Assembly: GCF_008638305.1 (NCBI RefSeq)
Contig: NZ_VTPZ01000004.1
Location: 220,749-284,748, forward strand
From: Pseudomonas profundi
GTDB taxonomy: Bacteria > Pseudomonadota > Gammaproteobacteria > Pseudomonadales > Pseudomonadaceae
Reading direction: 5' to 3'
Length of the DNA: 64,000 bases
The position numbers and the translations under genes are program-made. A model generated the notes under the pieces. The model was not told where the DNA came from and searched no databases. It saw only the letters and a program-made list of their open reading frames with translations. This document shows, in pieces, positions 35,168-43,697 of the stretch (positions are counted from its first letter, which is position 1; each line of letters starts with the position of its first letter).

Positions 35168-36106
35168 ATGTTAATGGATCAGGCTTTTCTGGATTTGCTG
35201 ATCGAAGGCCTGCCGGAGCTGGAGCCGGGAAGGCCTTCGGATGCGGCTGCGCTGAAATATGCCAATTATTACGGCATCGATTTCAGCCGGCATGTCGAGC
35301 AGCATCTCGGAAAAGTGCACGCCGACGGGTTTGATCTCGCCGTCCAGCTATGGCGCCCATCGCGGCCCAAGGGCACGCTGGTTATCCTGCACGGTTATTA
35401 CGATCATATGGGGCTGTATCGGCACCTGATTCGCTGGGCGCTGGGGCATAAGCTGGCAGTGCTCGCCTTCGATCTTCCCGGACATGGCCTGTCCAGCGGT
35501 GACAGGGCAAGCATTGATTGTTTCCTGCGCTATCAGAAGGCGCTCGATGGCGTACTGCAAAGCGCCGTGGACTGGAATCTTCCCGGACCCTGGCATTTTC
35601 TCGGACAAAGCACCGGCGGCGCGATACTGATCGACCGCCTGCTGCACGGTGAGATGCCGACCGAGACGGGCGAAAATATTCTGATGGCGCCGCTGGTCCG
35701 GCCTCGGCAGTGGGGGATGTCGCAGATGAGCCTCAAGTTGCTTGGCGGCTTCATCCAGCAGCTTGGCAGACGTTTTACCGATAATTCCAATGACCCCGAT
35801 TTCCTCGCTTTCATCAGGGAGCGTGATCCGCTTCAGGCGCAGATACTGCCGGTTGCCTGGGTTCAGGCGCTGGAAAAGTGGATCCCCCGCATCGAGTCGG
35901 CCGCACCTGCGTCGCACCGGCCGTTGATCATTCAGGGCCAGGCGGATGGCACTGTTGATTGGCAGCACAATATCAAGGTTCTGCAGGAGAAATTCGACGC
36001 GCCCGAGCTGCTCTATCTACCCAAGGCGCGTCACCACCTGGCCAACGAAGGCAAGGCGCTGCGCAAAGAGTATCTGGACTGGTTGAGCGACAAGCTGGGC
36101 TTCTGA
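35168..36106 (+). CDS. Alpha/beta hydrolase (lysophospholipase-like)
   Basis: A protein of 312 residues without signal peptide. The core has the oxyanion motif LVILHGYYDHMG, the nucleophile elbow GQSTG (Ser148) and a late histidine in ARHHLANEG (about 288), while QGQADGTVDW carries the likely catalytic Asp. The layout matches the serine aminopeptidase / monoacylglycerol lipase-like (PldB-type) group. The substrate is unknown. ATG 35168 and 35174 are both possible starts. Confidence 0.85.
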   Translation: MLMDQAFLDLLIEGLPELEPGRPSDAAALKYANYYGIDFSRHVEQHLGKVHADGFDLAVQLWRPSRPKGTLVILHGYYDHMGLYRHLIRWALGHKLAVLAFDLPGHGLSSGDRASIDCFLRYQKALDGVLQSAVDWNLPGPWHFLGQSTGGAILIDRLLHGEMPTETGENILMAPLVRPRQWGMSQMSLKLLGGFIQQLGRRFTDNSNDPDFLAFIRERDPLQAQILPVAWVQALEKWIPRIESAAPASHRPLIIQGQADGTVDWQHNIKVLQEKFDAPELLYLPKARHHLANEGKALRKEYLDWLSDKLGF

Positions 36107-36140
36107 GTGAGGCGCTAGCCGTCCTGGCTTGAGCCTGTAC

Positions 36141-36896
36141 TCAGGGATTCAGCGCGTCGCGAACGGCCAGTTCCACCGCCGCGTAAAACAGCTTTCCATG
36201 TTCCGATTCGCTCCATTTGATCAGGCCAGCCAGCTCGTCATCGCTGAGGTCGCGGTAAACATGCGCCAGTGTCGCCGGTAGGTTAGGCTGCATTTGATTG
36301 CGCAGATCGCCGCGACGGCCGGTTACCACGGATTCGGGGATCTGCATCAGCCCGCCCAGAAAACTGTTCGCGCTGGCGGCAGCCAGACTGGCCAGTGACA
36401 ACGAGACTTCGACGCCGATATCCAGCGCTGGCAAGAGCTCGCTCAGTCGCTCGATTTGTGCGCGTCGCTCCGGGGTCAGCTCGGGTTCCGGCAAGCCGCG
36501 TTGCATGGCCACAATAGCGGCAGGGGACGTGGCGCGGGTTTCGGCGCCAACCACCTTGCGGCCCAAGGGACTGTCGTAAAAGGCAAGTGCCTGGCGCTGG
36601 TCTTCATCCTGAAGCGTCAGCGCAAGCCGCGCCAGCGCACGATCATGCATTTCTTTCGGGGCGAAACGCAGGTTGCTCTGGGTGACGAGCGTTTCATAAA
36701 TGCTTGCTGGTAGCTGCTTCGCATAGCGTTGTTGCGCAGCCTTCAGGGCGAACTGAAAATGTTCCTGGTGTTGATTCATTCCCGACGCCTGATAGAGCGC
36801 CGCGGTTGATCCCGGCGCAGCCTGTGCGGCGAAGCTGTGAAGTAACAGTGTGGTCAGAAGCGTCAGTATCAGGGTGTGCAGTGCAGTCAGGCGCAT
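36141..36896 (-). CDS. DUF2059-type secreted protein
   Basis: A protein of 251 residues. A signal peptide (MRLTALHTLILTLLTTLLLHSFAA) precedes a helical mature chain. It contains two similar segments: a conserved ALAFYDSPLGRKVVGAE, and later IKWSESEHGKLFYAAVE with the same (F/W)Y.S..G+ pattern. This is the DUF2059 pattern. The start ATG 36896 has AGAGG upstream; the frame stays open to 37076 but that part is not conserved-looking. Function unknown. Confidence 0.8.
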   Translation of the reverse strand: MRLTALHTLILTLLTTLLLHSFAAQAAPGSTAALYQASGMNQHQEHFQFALKAAQQRYAKQLPASIYETLVTQSNLRFAPKEMHDRALARLALTLQDEDQRQALAFYDSPLGRKVVGAETRATSPAAIVAMQRGLPEPELTPERRAQIERLSELLPALDIGVEVSLSLASLAAASANSFLGGLMQIPESVVTGRRGDLRNQMQPNLPATLAHVYRDLSDDELAGLIKWSESEHGKLFYAAVELAVRDALNP

Positions 36897-37101
36897 TGAT
36901 GCCTCTAATGTGGGGATGGCGGGGAGTAGTGTCTGCTGGACCGGAGGGCTTGTCGAGTTTCTGGTTGCTGGCCTGCTCGGGCTCATAGTGAAATAGCAAC
37001 TGATTCCGGTGAGCAGGCTACAATAAATCCGGTCCCGCTCCGGATCGATTCTGTCCAGCCGGCTGGCTGACTTCAAGGTTCCTTTTTTGAGCGAAACATC
37101 G

Positions 37102-37740
37102 ATGTCCGAGTTCCCTGTTGCGCAAGTGTCCAGTTGCTTTGAGCAGGTGGCCGATGATCTGGCGGTGAAAGGCTGGTCAGTTCAAGCCAAGGTTTTTTCC
37201 CCGTCACTGATCGCAGCATTGGCGCAGGCCTGTCGCCATATGTGGCAAAACGATGCGCTGACTCCGGCCGCAATTGGTCACGGCTCGGACCTGGCGGTGG
37301 TTCCGGAGATCCGCGGGGACTACACCCGGTGGCTGGACGATTGTTCGCCGCGGGCCTGTCAGGACGAGTACTTGCAGATACTCGAGGCGTTGCGTGAGAC
37401 CCTTAATCGGTCGTTGTATCTTGGACTCGACAGCTTCGAAACGCATTTTGCTCTGTATCCGCCCGGTTCCGGTTACAGCAAGCATCTGGACCGCTTCAAG
37501 AATAATCCGCTGCGTATGGTTTCGGTTGTGGCTTATCTCAATCAGAGCTGGCAGCCTGGTGATGGTGGGGAGTTGCGGTTGCACCTCAAGGAGGGTGCGG
37601 TGGACGTGGCTCCCACCGCTGGCACCCTGGTGGTGTTCATGAGTGACAGCATTTTGCATGAAGTCCTTCAGGCGCATAAGGAACGGGCCAGTCTGGTTGG
37701 CTGGTTTCGTCGCCGCCCGCTCAACCCGTTATTGCGCTAG
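37102..37740 (+). CDS. 2OG-Fe(II) dioxygenase (prolyl 4-hydroxylase-like)
   Basis: A protein of 212 residues with a jelly-roll oxygenase fold. The iron ligands are His128 and Asp130 (YSKHLDRF) and His186 (SILHEV), and Arg195 should bind 2-oxoglutarate. GDGGELRLHL and PTAGTLVVFMSD are also typical of the P4Hc group. A possible target is a ribosomal protein or elongation factor, as for PHD-like bacterial enzymes, but this is not shown by the sequence. An upstream in-frame TTG at 37087 is an alternative start. Confidence 0.92.
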   Translation: MSEFPVAQVSSCFEQVADDLAVKGWSVQAKVFSPSLIAALAQACRHMWQNDALTPAAIGHGSDLAVVPEIRGDYTRWLDDCSPRACQDEYLQILEALRETLNRSLYLGLDSFETHFALYPPGSGYSKHLDRFKNNPLRMVSVVAYLNQSWQPGDGGELRLHLKEGAVDVAPTAGTLVVFMSDSILHEVLQAHKERASLVGWFRRRPLNPLLR

Positions 37741-37745
37741 AGCTG

Positions 37746-38234
37746 ATGGAAAAGCTCCTTGTCAGCAGTTGCCTGCTCGGCCAGCCGGTACGTTACGACG
37801 GCACTGCAGGCGGACCCCATGGCCTGCTGCAGCGTTGGCAGGCTGAGGGCCGCGTTATCCCGATTTGTCCGGAAGTAGCTGGCGGATTACCGACTCCACG
37901 TCCGCCTGCGGAGATACCTGGAGGGCAGGGCGCAGCCGTGCTGGCAGGTCAACTGAAAGTCAGAACGGTGAGCGGGGATGACGTGACCTTCGAGTTTCTG
38001 AGTGGTGCGCAACTCGCATTACAACTGGTGAAGCAGCACGGCATTCGATTCGCCGTACTCAAGGCGCGCAGTCCATCCTGCGGTAATAACGAGAATTACG
38101 ACGGTACCTTCACCGGGACCAGGGTGGCGGGTGAAGGCGTGACAGCGGCGGCATTGAAGCAGGCGGGTGTTCAGGTATTCAACGAGGAAGAGCTGGACAA
38201 GCTGGCGCTGGTGCTGGACGGATCAAAAGGCTGA
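37746..38234 (+). CDS. DUF523 protein
   Basis: A protein of 162 residues with the DUF523 pattern: LLVSSCLLGQPVRYDG at the start, VIPICPEVAGGLPTPRPPAEI, and KARSPSCGN. Three conserved cysteines (CLLG, CPE, SCG) suggest a metal or Fe-S site. It follows the dioxygenase by five bases and is probably cotranscribed. Related proteins have been implicated in thiouracil metabolism (TudS-like), which is possible but not established for this one. Confidence 0.88.
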   Translation: MEKLLVSSCLLGQPVRYDGTAGGPHGLLQRWQAEGRVIPICPEVAGGLPTPRPPAEIPGGQGAAVLAGQLKVRTVSGDDVTFEFLSGAQLALQLVKQHGIRFAVLKARSPSCGNNENYDGTFTGTRVAGEGVTAAALKQAGVQVFNEEELDKLALVLDGSKG

Positions 38235-38257
38235 ACCGGCAGTGCGAGACCAAACCC

Positions 38258-38293
38258 GCGGAGGTTTCGGCGCGGCCGCACCGAAACCTCCGC
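38258..38293. terminator. 13-bp hairpin between DUF523 gene and serA
   Basis: GCGGAGGTTTCGG at 38258-38270 pairs perfectly with CCGAAACCTCCGC at 38281-38293 around a 10-base loop between two convergent genes. No T-run follows, so it is a likely shared terminator or 3' stabiliser. Confidence 0.65.
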
Positions 38294-38306
38294 AGAGCCG
38301 GGACTA

Positions 38307-39536
38307 TCAGAACAATACGCGGCTGCGAATAGTGCCTTTGACCTGCAGGATTTTTTCCAGGGCCAGATCGGAATAGGCTGCATCGACGTCAATCACGACG
38401 TAACCAACCTTCTCATTGGTCTGCAGGAACTGGCCGCAGATGTTGATGCCGTTTTCTGCAAACACCTGGTTGATCTCGCTCATCACGCCGGGCACGTTCT
38501 TGTGAATGTGCAGCAAACGGTGTTTGCCGGGGTGCGACGGCAGTGCGACTTCGGGGAAGTTGACCGAGGTGATGGAAGTGCCGTTGTCACTGTAGCGCAC
38601 CAGCTTCTCGGCGACTTCCAGACCGATGTTGGCCTGCGCTTCCATGGTTGAACCGCCCACGTGTGGCGTCAACAGGCAATTATCGAACTCGCGCAATGGC
38701 GAGATAAACTCGTCATTGTTGGAGCGTGGCTCGACCGGAAATACGTCGATGGCGGCGCCGTTTAGATGCTTGTCAGCCAGCGCAGCCGCCAGGGCTTCGA
38801 TGTCAACGACAGTGCCGCGCGCAGCATTGATCAGGATGCCGCCTTTCTTCATTGCACGGATTTCCTTCTCGCCGATCATCCACTTGGTGGCGGCGGTTTC
38901 CGGTACGTGCAGGGTGACGATATCGGCTTCGCCAAGCAATTCGGTTAACGAACCAACCTGGGCGGCATTGCCCAATGGCAGCTTGGTCACCACGTCATAG
39001 AAGATCACCTGCATGCCCAGCCCTTCAGCAAGGACTGACAGCTGAGTACCAATCGAGCCGTAGCCGACGATGCCGAGCTTCTTGCCACGGATTTCGAAGG
39101 AATTGGTCGCGCTCTTCAGCCAGCCGCCGCGGTGGGCTACGGCGTTCTTTTCCGGAATGCCGCGCAGCAACAGAATGGCCTCGGCGAGCACCAGCTCGGC
39201 CACGGAGCGGGTGTTGGAATAGGGCGCATTGAACACGGCGATGCCGCGCTCACGGGCGGCGTCGAGATCGACCTGGTTGGTGCCGATGCAAAAACACCCG
39301 ACGGCGATCAGTTTATTGGCATGACGGAACACATCTTCGGTCAGCTGGCTGCGTGAACGGATGCCGACAAAGTGCGCATCGGCAATCGCTTCCTTGAGCT
39401 GCTCATCAGGCAGCGAGCCAGCGTGATAGTCGATGTTGGTGTAACCGGCTGCCTTTAGCGTGTCGACGGCAGTCTGGTGCACACCCTCGAGGAGCAGAAA
39501 CTTGATCTTGCTTTTGTCCAGCGAGGTGATGGCCAT
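38307..39536 (-). CDS. serA: D-3-phosphoglycerate dehydrogenase
   Basis: An enzyme of 409 residues catalysing the first step of serine synthesis from 3-phosphoglycerate, using NAD+ and in many bacteria also reducing 2-oxoglutarate to D-2-hydroxyglutarate. The NAD-binding GYGSIGTQLSVLAEGLG motif, the NAARGTVVDI segment and the TPHVGGST catalytic histidine are visible. The C-terminal 80 residues form the ACT domain (LLHIHKNVPGVMSEINQVF). Length equals E. coli SerA (410). It is divergent from a D-2-hydroxyglutarate dehydrogenase gene. Confidence 0.98.
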   Translation of the reverse strand: MAITSLDKSKIKFLLLEGVHQTAVDTLKAAGYTNIDYHAGSLPDEQLKEAIADAHFVGIRSRSQLTEDVFRHANKLIAVGCFCIGTNQVDLDAARERGIAVFNAPYSNTRSVAELVLAEAILLLRGIPEKNAVAHRGGWLKSATNSFEIRGKKLGIVGYGSIGTQLSVLAEGLGMQVIFYDVVTKLPLGNAAQVGSLTELLGEADIVTLHVPETAATKWMIGEKEIRAMKKGGILINAARGTVVDIEALAAALADKHLNGAAIDVFPVEPRSNNDEFISPLREFDNCLLTPHVGGSTMEAQANIGLEVAEKLVRYSDNGTSITSVNFPEVALPSHPGKHRLLHIHKNVPGVMSEINQVFAENGINICGQFLQTNEKVGYVVIDVDAAYSDLALEKILQVKGTIRSRVLF

Positions 39537-39710
39537 GTGTCAATTTTCCCGTAGTACTGATGAAATGAGCCGGGAGCGCTTTGCGGCTCAGTGGCCGACA
39601 GAAGTGTCCTGTGTTGGAAGCCGCGTATGCTAGCATAATCTCCCTTTTTTGATGCCTGTCGCTGCGTGAAATCTATTCCTGCGCAGCATGAATTTCGTTT
39701 GAGAGCAGCC

Positions 39711-41105
39711 ATGACCCCTGAAGCCGTGATCGAAACCCTGAAGACCCTGGTCGAGCCTGACAAGGTGCGCGTTGATGCCGAATCCCTGAATAACTGGGGC
39801 AAGGATTGGACCAAGCATTTCGAGCCGGCTCCGCTGGCTGTAGTGTTTCCCAGAACGGTCGAACAGGTTCAGGCGCTGGTGCGTTTCGCCAATGAGCAGA
39901 AGCTGGCACTGGTACCGTCGGGTGGACGTACCGGGCTGTCCGCAGCGGCGGTAGCGGCCAATGGCGAGATCGTAGTGTCCTTCGATTACATGAACCAGAT
40001 TCTCGACTTCAATGAATTTGACCGCTCGGTGGTATGTCAGCCGGGCGTAGTAACCGCGCAGCTGCAGCAATTCGCTGAAGACAAGGGATTGTATTATCCG
40101 GTTGATTTCGCCTCGGCCGGGTCAAGCCAGATCGGCGGCAATATCGGCACCAATGCCGGCGGTATCAAGGTGATCCGCTATGGCATGACGCGCAATTGGG
40201 TAGCCGGCCTCAAGGTCGTGACAGGTACCGGCGAGTTGCTCGAATTGAACAAGGATCTGATCAAGAACGCCACGGGTTACGACCTGCGTCAGCTGTTTAT
40301 CGGGGCCGAAGGCACGCTGGGCTTCGTGGTTGAGGCGACCATGCGCCTGGAGCGCGCGCCGCGCAATCTGACGGCGATGGTGCTGGGTACGCCGGATTTC
40401 GATTCGATCATGCCCGTATTGCATGCCTTTCAGGGCAAGCTGGATCTCACTGCGTTCGAGTTCTTCTCCGACAAGGCGATGGCCAAGGTGCTTGGGCGCG
40501 GTGATGTGCCAGCTCCCTTTGAGACTGACTGCCCTTTCTATGCGCTGCTTGAGTTCGAGGCAATCAGCGAAGACATTGCCACCCAGGCGCTGGAAACCTT
40601 CGAGCATTGCGTTGAGCAGGGCTGGGTGCTCGATGGAGTGATGAGCCAGAGCGAGCAACAGCTGCAGAACCTGTGGAAGCTCCGCGAGTTCATTTCCGAA
40701 ACCATTGCCCACTGGACGCCATACAAGAACGATATTTCGGTCACTGTCGGCCAGGTCCCGGCGTTTCTGCACGATATCGACAGTATCGTCGGTGAGCACT
40801 ATCCTGACTTCGAGATCGTCTGGTTCGGCCATATCGGTGACGGCAACCTGCACCTGAACATTCTCAAGCCTGAAGCGTTGCCCAAGGATGACTTCTTTGC
40901 CCGCTGCGCAACGGTGAATAAATGGGTGTTTGAAATCGTGCAGAAATACAACGGCTCGATTTCCGCCGAGCACGGCGTCGGCATGACCAAACGCGATTAT
41001 CTGACCTACAGCCGCAGTGAAGCGGAGATTGCGGTGATGAAATCGATCAAGGCGGTGTTCGACCCTAACGGCATCATGAATCCAGGCAAGATATTTGCCG
41101 TCTGA
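39711..41105 (+). CDS. FAD-dependent D-2-hydroxyglutarate dehydrogenase
   Basis: A protein of 464 residues in the FAD-linked oxidase / VAO family. The PCMH-type FAD domain (about 40-220) has LVPSGGRTGLSAAAVA and DFASAGSSQIGGNIGTNAGG. The C-terminal cap has WFGHIGDGNLHLNIL and EHGVGMTKR with the metal-binding histidines. The divergent neighbour is serA; in P. stutzeri such a pair is known to couple phosphoglycerate oxidation to removal of D-2-hydroxyglutarate. That makes D-2-hydroxyglutarate the likely substrate. A glycolate or lactate oxidase subunit is less likely. ATG 39711 has GAGAGC upstream. Confidence 0.9.
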   Translation: MTPEAVIETLKTLVEPDKVRVDAESLNNWGKDWTKHFEPAPLAVVFPRTVEQVQALVRFANEQKLALVPSGGRTGLSAAAVAANGEIVVSFDYMNQILDFNEFDRSVVCQPGVVTAQLQQFAEDKGLYYPVDFASAGSSQIGGNIGTNAGGIKVIRYGMTRNWVAGLKVVTGTGELLELNKDLIKNATGYDLRQLFIGAEGTLGFVVEATMRLERAPRNLTAMVLGTPDFDSIMPVLHAFQGKLDLTAFEFFSDKAMAKVLGRGDVPAPFETDCPFYALLEFEAISEDIATQALETFEHCVEQGWVLDGVMSQSEQQLQNLWKLREFISETIAHWTPYKNDISVTVGQVPAFLHDIDSIVGEHYPDFEIVWFGHIGDGNLHLNILKPEALPKDDFFARCATVNKWVFEIVQKYNGSISAEHGVGMTKRDYLTYSRSEAEIAVMKSIKAVFDPNGIMNPGKIFAV

Positions 41106-41119
41106 GCCGTCCCGTTTAC

Positions 41120-41149
41120 GGCCTGCTGAACCCGTAGCAGGCCGGCCTT
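41120..41149 (+). terminator. Terminator-like hairpin after the dehydrogenase
   Basis: GGCCTGCT at 41120-41127 pairs with AGCAGGCC at 41136-41143 around an 8-base loop, followed by GGCCTTT. It lies 14 bases after the stop and before the FAH-family gene. Confidence 0.6.
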
Positions 41150-41164
41150 TACCAGGAACCTCTC

Positions 41165-41839
41165 ATGCCATATCAGCACACCTATCTTGACGGAACGCCA
41201 CTCGACTTGCCGGTAGGCAAGGTGGTGTGCGTCGGTCGCAACTATGCCGAACATGCCCGCGAATTGAACAATCCGGTCCCCACCGAGCCTTTGTTATTCA
41301 TCAAGCCGGCTACTGCGGTGGTGTCATTGACCAACGATATTGTGCTTTCTCCGCGACGTGGCCCGGTGCATTACGAGACCGAAATAGCGTTGTTGATCAG
41401 CGAAACCCTCAACGGCGATGTGACCGAAAGCCAGGCTGAGGCGGCCATCGGCGGTGTTGGTCTGGCGCTCGACCTGACCCTGCGCGAACTGCAGGATCAG
41501 CTCAAGGCCAAATCCCATCCCTGGGAGCGCGCCAAGGCGTTCGACGGGGCTTGCCCCTTGTCCGGCTTTGTTGCACCTGCGGCACTGACCCTGACCGACA
41601 TTTCGCTGCAGCTGAAGATCAACGGCGAAGTACGCCAGCAGGGCAGCAGCGCCGATATGATCACGCCAATACTCACTCTGTTGCGGCAGATCGCAGACGT
41701 ATTCACCCTGCAGCCCGGCGACGTGGTTATCACCGGTACGCCCGCGGGTGTCGGCGTTCTGAAATCGGGTGATGGGCTGGAGCTGTCCATTCCGGGTGTG
41801 CTTGAGCAGGTGACGCGGGTTGTCGATTCGCACAACTGA
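41165..41839 (+). CDS. Fumarylacetoacetate hydrolase-family protein
   Basis: A protein of 224 residues with the FAH fold. Key motifs are VVCVGRNYAEHARELN, the metal-binding EPLLFIKPAT and HYETEIALLI glutamates, and VVITGTPAGVGVL at the end. Members hydrolyse acylpyruvates or decarboxylate oxaloacetate (FAHD1-like, YcgM). The short size fits the acylpyruvase/YcgM group. Specific activity cannot be assigned. Confidence 0.9.
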   Translation: MPYQHTYLDGTPLDLPVGKVVCVGRNYAEHARELNNPVPTEPLLFIKPATAVVSLTNDIVLSPRRGPVHYETEIALLISETLNGDVTESQAEAAIGGVGLALDLTLRELQDQLKAKSHPWERAKAFDGACPLSGFVAPAALTLTDISLQLKINGEVRQQGSSADMITPILTLLRQIADVFTLQPGDVVITGTPAGVGVLKSGDGLELSIPGVLEQVTRVVDSHN

Positions 41840-41931
41840 GGCTTTTTGCGGTCCCATTTGTCTCGCGCGGCGGATGTCACACGCTCGTCATCTGCTGATG
41901 GTTGTATGGCCGTTTTGCTGGAGGCTTCGCA

Positions 41932-42819
41932 TTGAAGCGCTTGCTCATAGTCCTGGTTCTGGCAGTTGTCGCTGCGTTTGTTTATATCCGGGTCAATGAG
42001 CTCGATGTGCTCCTCTGGCAATCCTGGAAGCTCAACCGCCAACCATTGCCCGAGCGTGCGCTGGACCTCGGCCGTTATCGTGTCGATATTGAAGCGGCAC
42101 CCATTCCCCAGCTGGAAGACGACCTTTCAGCCCTGACCTATAACCATGAAAGCGACACGCTGTTCGGGGTGCTCAACGGCAGGCCATTGCTGGTGGAGAT
42201 CAGCCTCGAAGGTGAACTGCTGCGCCAGGTTACGGTGCATGGTGTTGATGATATGGAAGGCCTGGCGCATATCAGCGGGGACCGCTTTGTGCTTGCAGAA
42301 GAACGTGCGCACAGGCTGATACTTACTGATATTCCGCGCGATGCCACTGAAATCAATGTCGAAGGCATGCGCAGTCTGACCATTGGGCTGGACCGAGACG
42401 GTAATGTGGGTTTCGAGGGTCTGACCTGGGATCATATAAAAGGCGAGCTACTGGTTGTGAAAGAGCGCGATCCGTTGCGCTTGTTAAGGGTCCAAGGGTT
42501 TGTCGATGCGCTGGAATCAGGCAGCGTCTCCATTACCGAAATCAAGCGCTCGGATTCCGATCAATTGTTCATGGCGGATCTGTCTGCTTTGAGCCTGGAT
42601 GAAAACAGCGGTCACCTGTTGCTGTTGAGCGACGAGTCACATATGGCGGTGGAATACGATCAGGACAGTCAGGCCGTCAGTGTGTTGGGCCTGTGGCGGG
42701 GTATGAGTGGGCTGGGCGCTACAGTGCCCCAGGCGGAGGGTATCGCTATAGATGCGCAGAAACGCATCTATATCGTCAGCGAGCCGAACCTTTTCTATCG
42801 TTTCGTTCGGGAAGACTGA
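41932..42819 (+). CDS. SdiA-regulated (YjiK-like) beta-propeller protein
   Basis: A protein of 295 residues with an N-terminal membrane anchor (KRLLIVLVLAVVAAFVYI). The rest looks like a propeller domain of the SdiA-regulated family: DDLSALTYNHESDTLFGVLNG, DMEGLAHISGDRFVLAEER and NVGFEGLTWDH. TTG start at 41932 with GGAGG seven bases upstream. Its role is unknown. Confidence 0.88.
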   Translation: MKRLLIVLVLAVVAAFVYIRVNELDVLLWQSWKLNRQPLPERALDLGRYRVDIEAAPIPQLEDDLSALTYNHESDTLFGVLNGRPLLVEISLEGELLRQVTVHGVDDMEGLAHISGDRFVLAEERAHRLILTDIPRDATEINVEGMRSLTIGLDRDGNVGFEGLTWDHIKGELLVVKERDPLRLLRVQGFVDALESGSVSITEIKRSDSDQLFMADLSALSLDENSGHLLLLSDESHMAVEYDQDSQAVSVLGLWRGMSGLGATVPQAEGIAIDAQKRIYIVSEPNLFYRFVRED

Positions 42820-42840
42820 ACGGGGCCGGGCTGCTGCCTG

Positions 42841-43515
42841 TCAGGCTTTTTTGAGCGTTCTGACGCCTTCGCTGGTACCCAGCAACAGGACATCGGCAGG
42901 GCGTGCGGCAAACAGACCATTGCACACCACCCCTACGATCGCGTTGAGCTTTTCTTCGAGGCCGCGTGGATCGACGATCTGCATGTTGTGCACGTCGAGT
43001 ATGACGTTGCCGTTATCAGTGGTTACGCCTTCACGGTAGACGGGATCGCCGCCCAGCTTGACGATTTCCCGGGCGACGTGGCTGCGCGCCATCGGGATAA
43101 CTTCCACCGGTAACGGGAATGCGCCCAGAGTGGTGACCAGCTTGCTGTCATCCGCTATGCAAACAAAAGTGCGCGCCACTGCCGCGACGATTTTTTCGCG
43201 GGTCAGTGCCGCGCCGCCGCCCTTGATCAATTCCAGATGCTTGTTGGCTTCGTCTGCGCCGTCCACGTAATAATCCAGACTGGCGACGCTGTTGAGGTCA
43301 TACACCGGAATGCCATGGCTTTTCAGGCGCTCGGCGGTGGCCTCGGAGCTGGCAACGGCGCCATCGAAGTAGGCCTTGTGTTTGGCCAGCGCATCGATGA
43401 AGTGGTTGGCGGTGGAGCCGGTGCCGACGCCGATGACGCTCTTGTCTTCGAGGTTGGGCCGCAGCAAATCCACCGCTGCCTGGGCAACCGCTTGTTTGAG
43501 TTCGTCCTGGGTCAT
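42841..43515 (-). CDS. rpiA: Ribose-5-phosphate isomerase A
   Basis: An enzyme of 224 residues that interconverts ribose-5-phosphate and ribulose-5-phosphate in the pentose phosphate pathway. Motifs include [38 protein letters not shown] and the C-terminal GVVCNGLFA. It is convergent with the SdiA-regulated gene and divergent from ilvA, as is common in Pseudomonas. Confidence 0.97.
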   Translation of the reverse strand: MTQDELKQAVAQAAVDLLRPNLEDKSVIGVGTGSTANHFIDALAKHKAYFDGAVASSEATAERLKSHGIPVYDLNSVASLDYYVDGADEANKHLELIKGGGAALTREKIVAAVARTFVCIADDSKLVTTLGAFPLPVEVIPMARSHVAREIVKLGGDPVYREGVTTDNGNVILDVHNMQIVDPRGLEEKLNAIVGVVCNGLFAARPADVLLLGTSEGVRTLKKA

Positions 43516-43697
43516 GCCGGGTTCTCCGATTCAGCGAATAGGCCGTCGATTATACGGACTCCTGGTTGCCGCCGTGTAGGGGCACATGAGGCATTCGCTG
43601 CAATCGCGCGCGATGCACCGCCGCACGCCGCTTGCGACCAGCCCTCGTCAGCCCCTAAACTGCCCGATTCCATTTCAACCCTACAAGCTGAAGGTCA

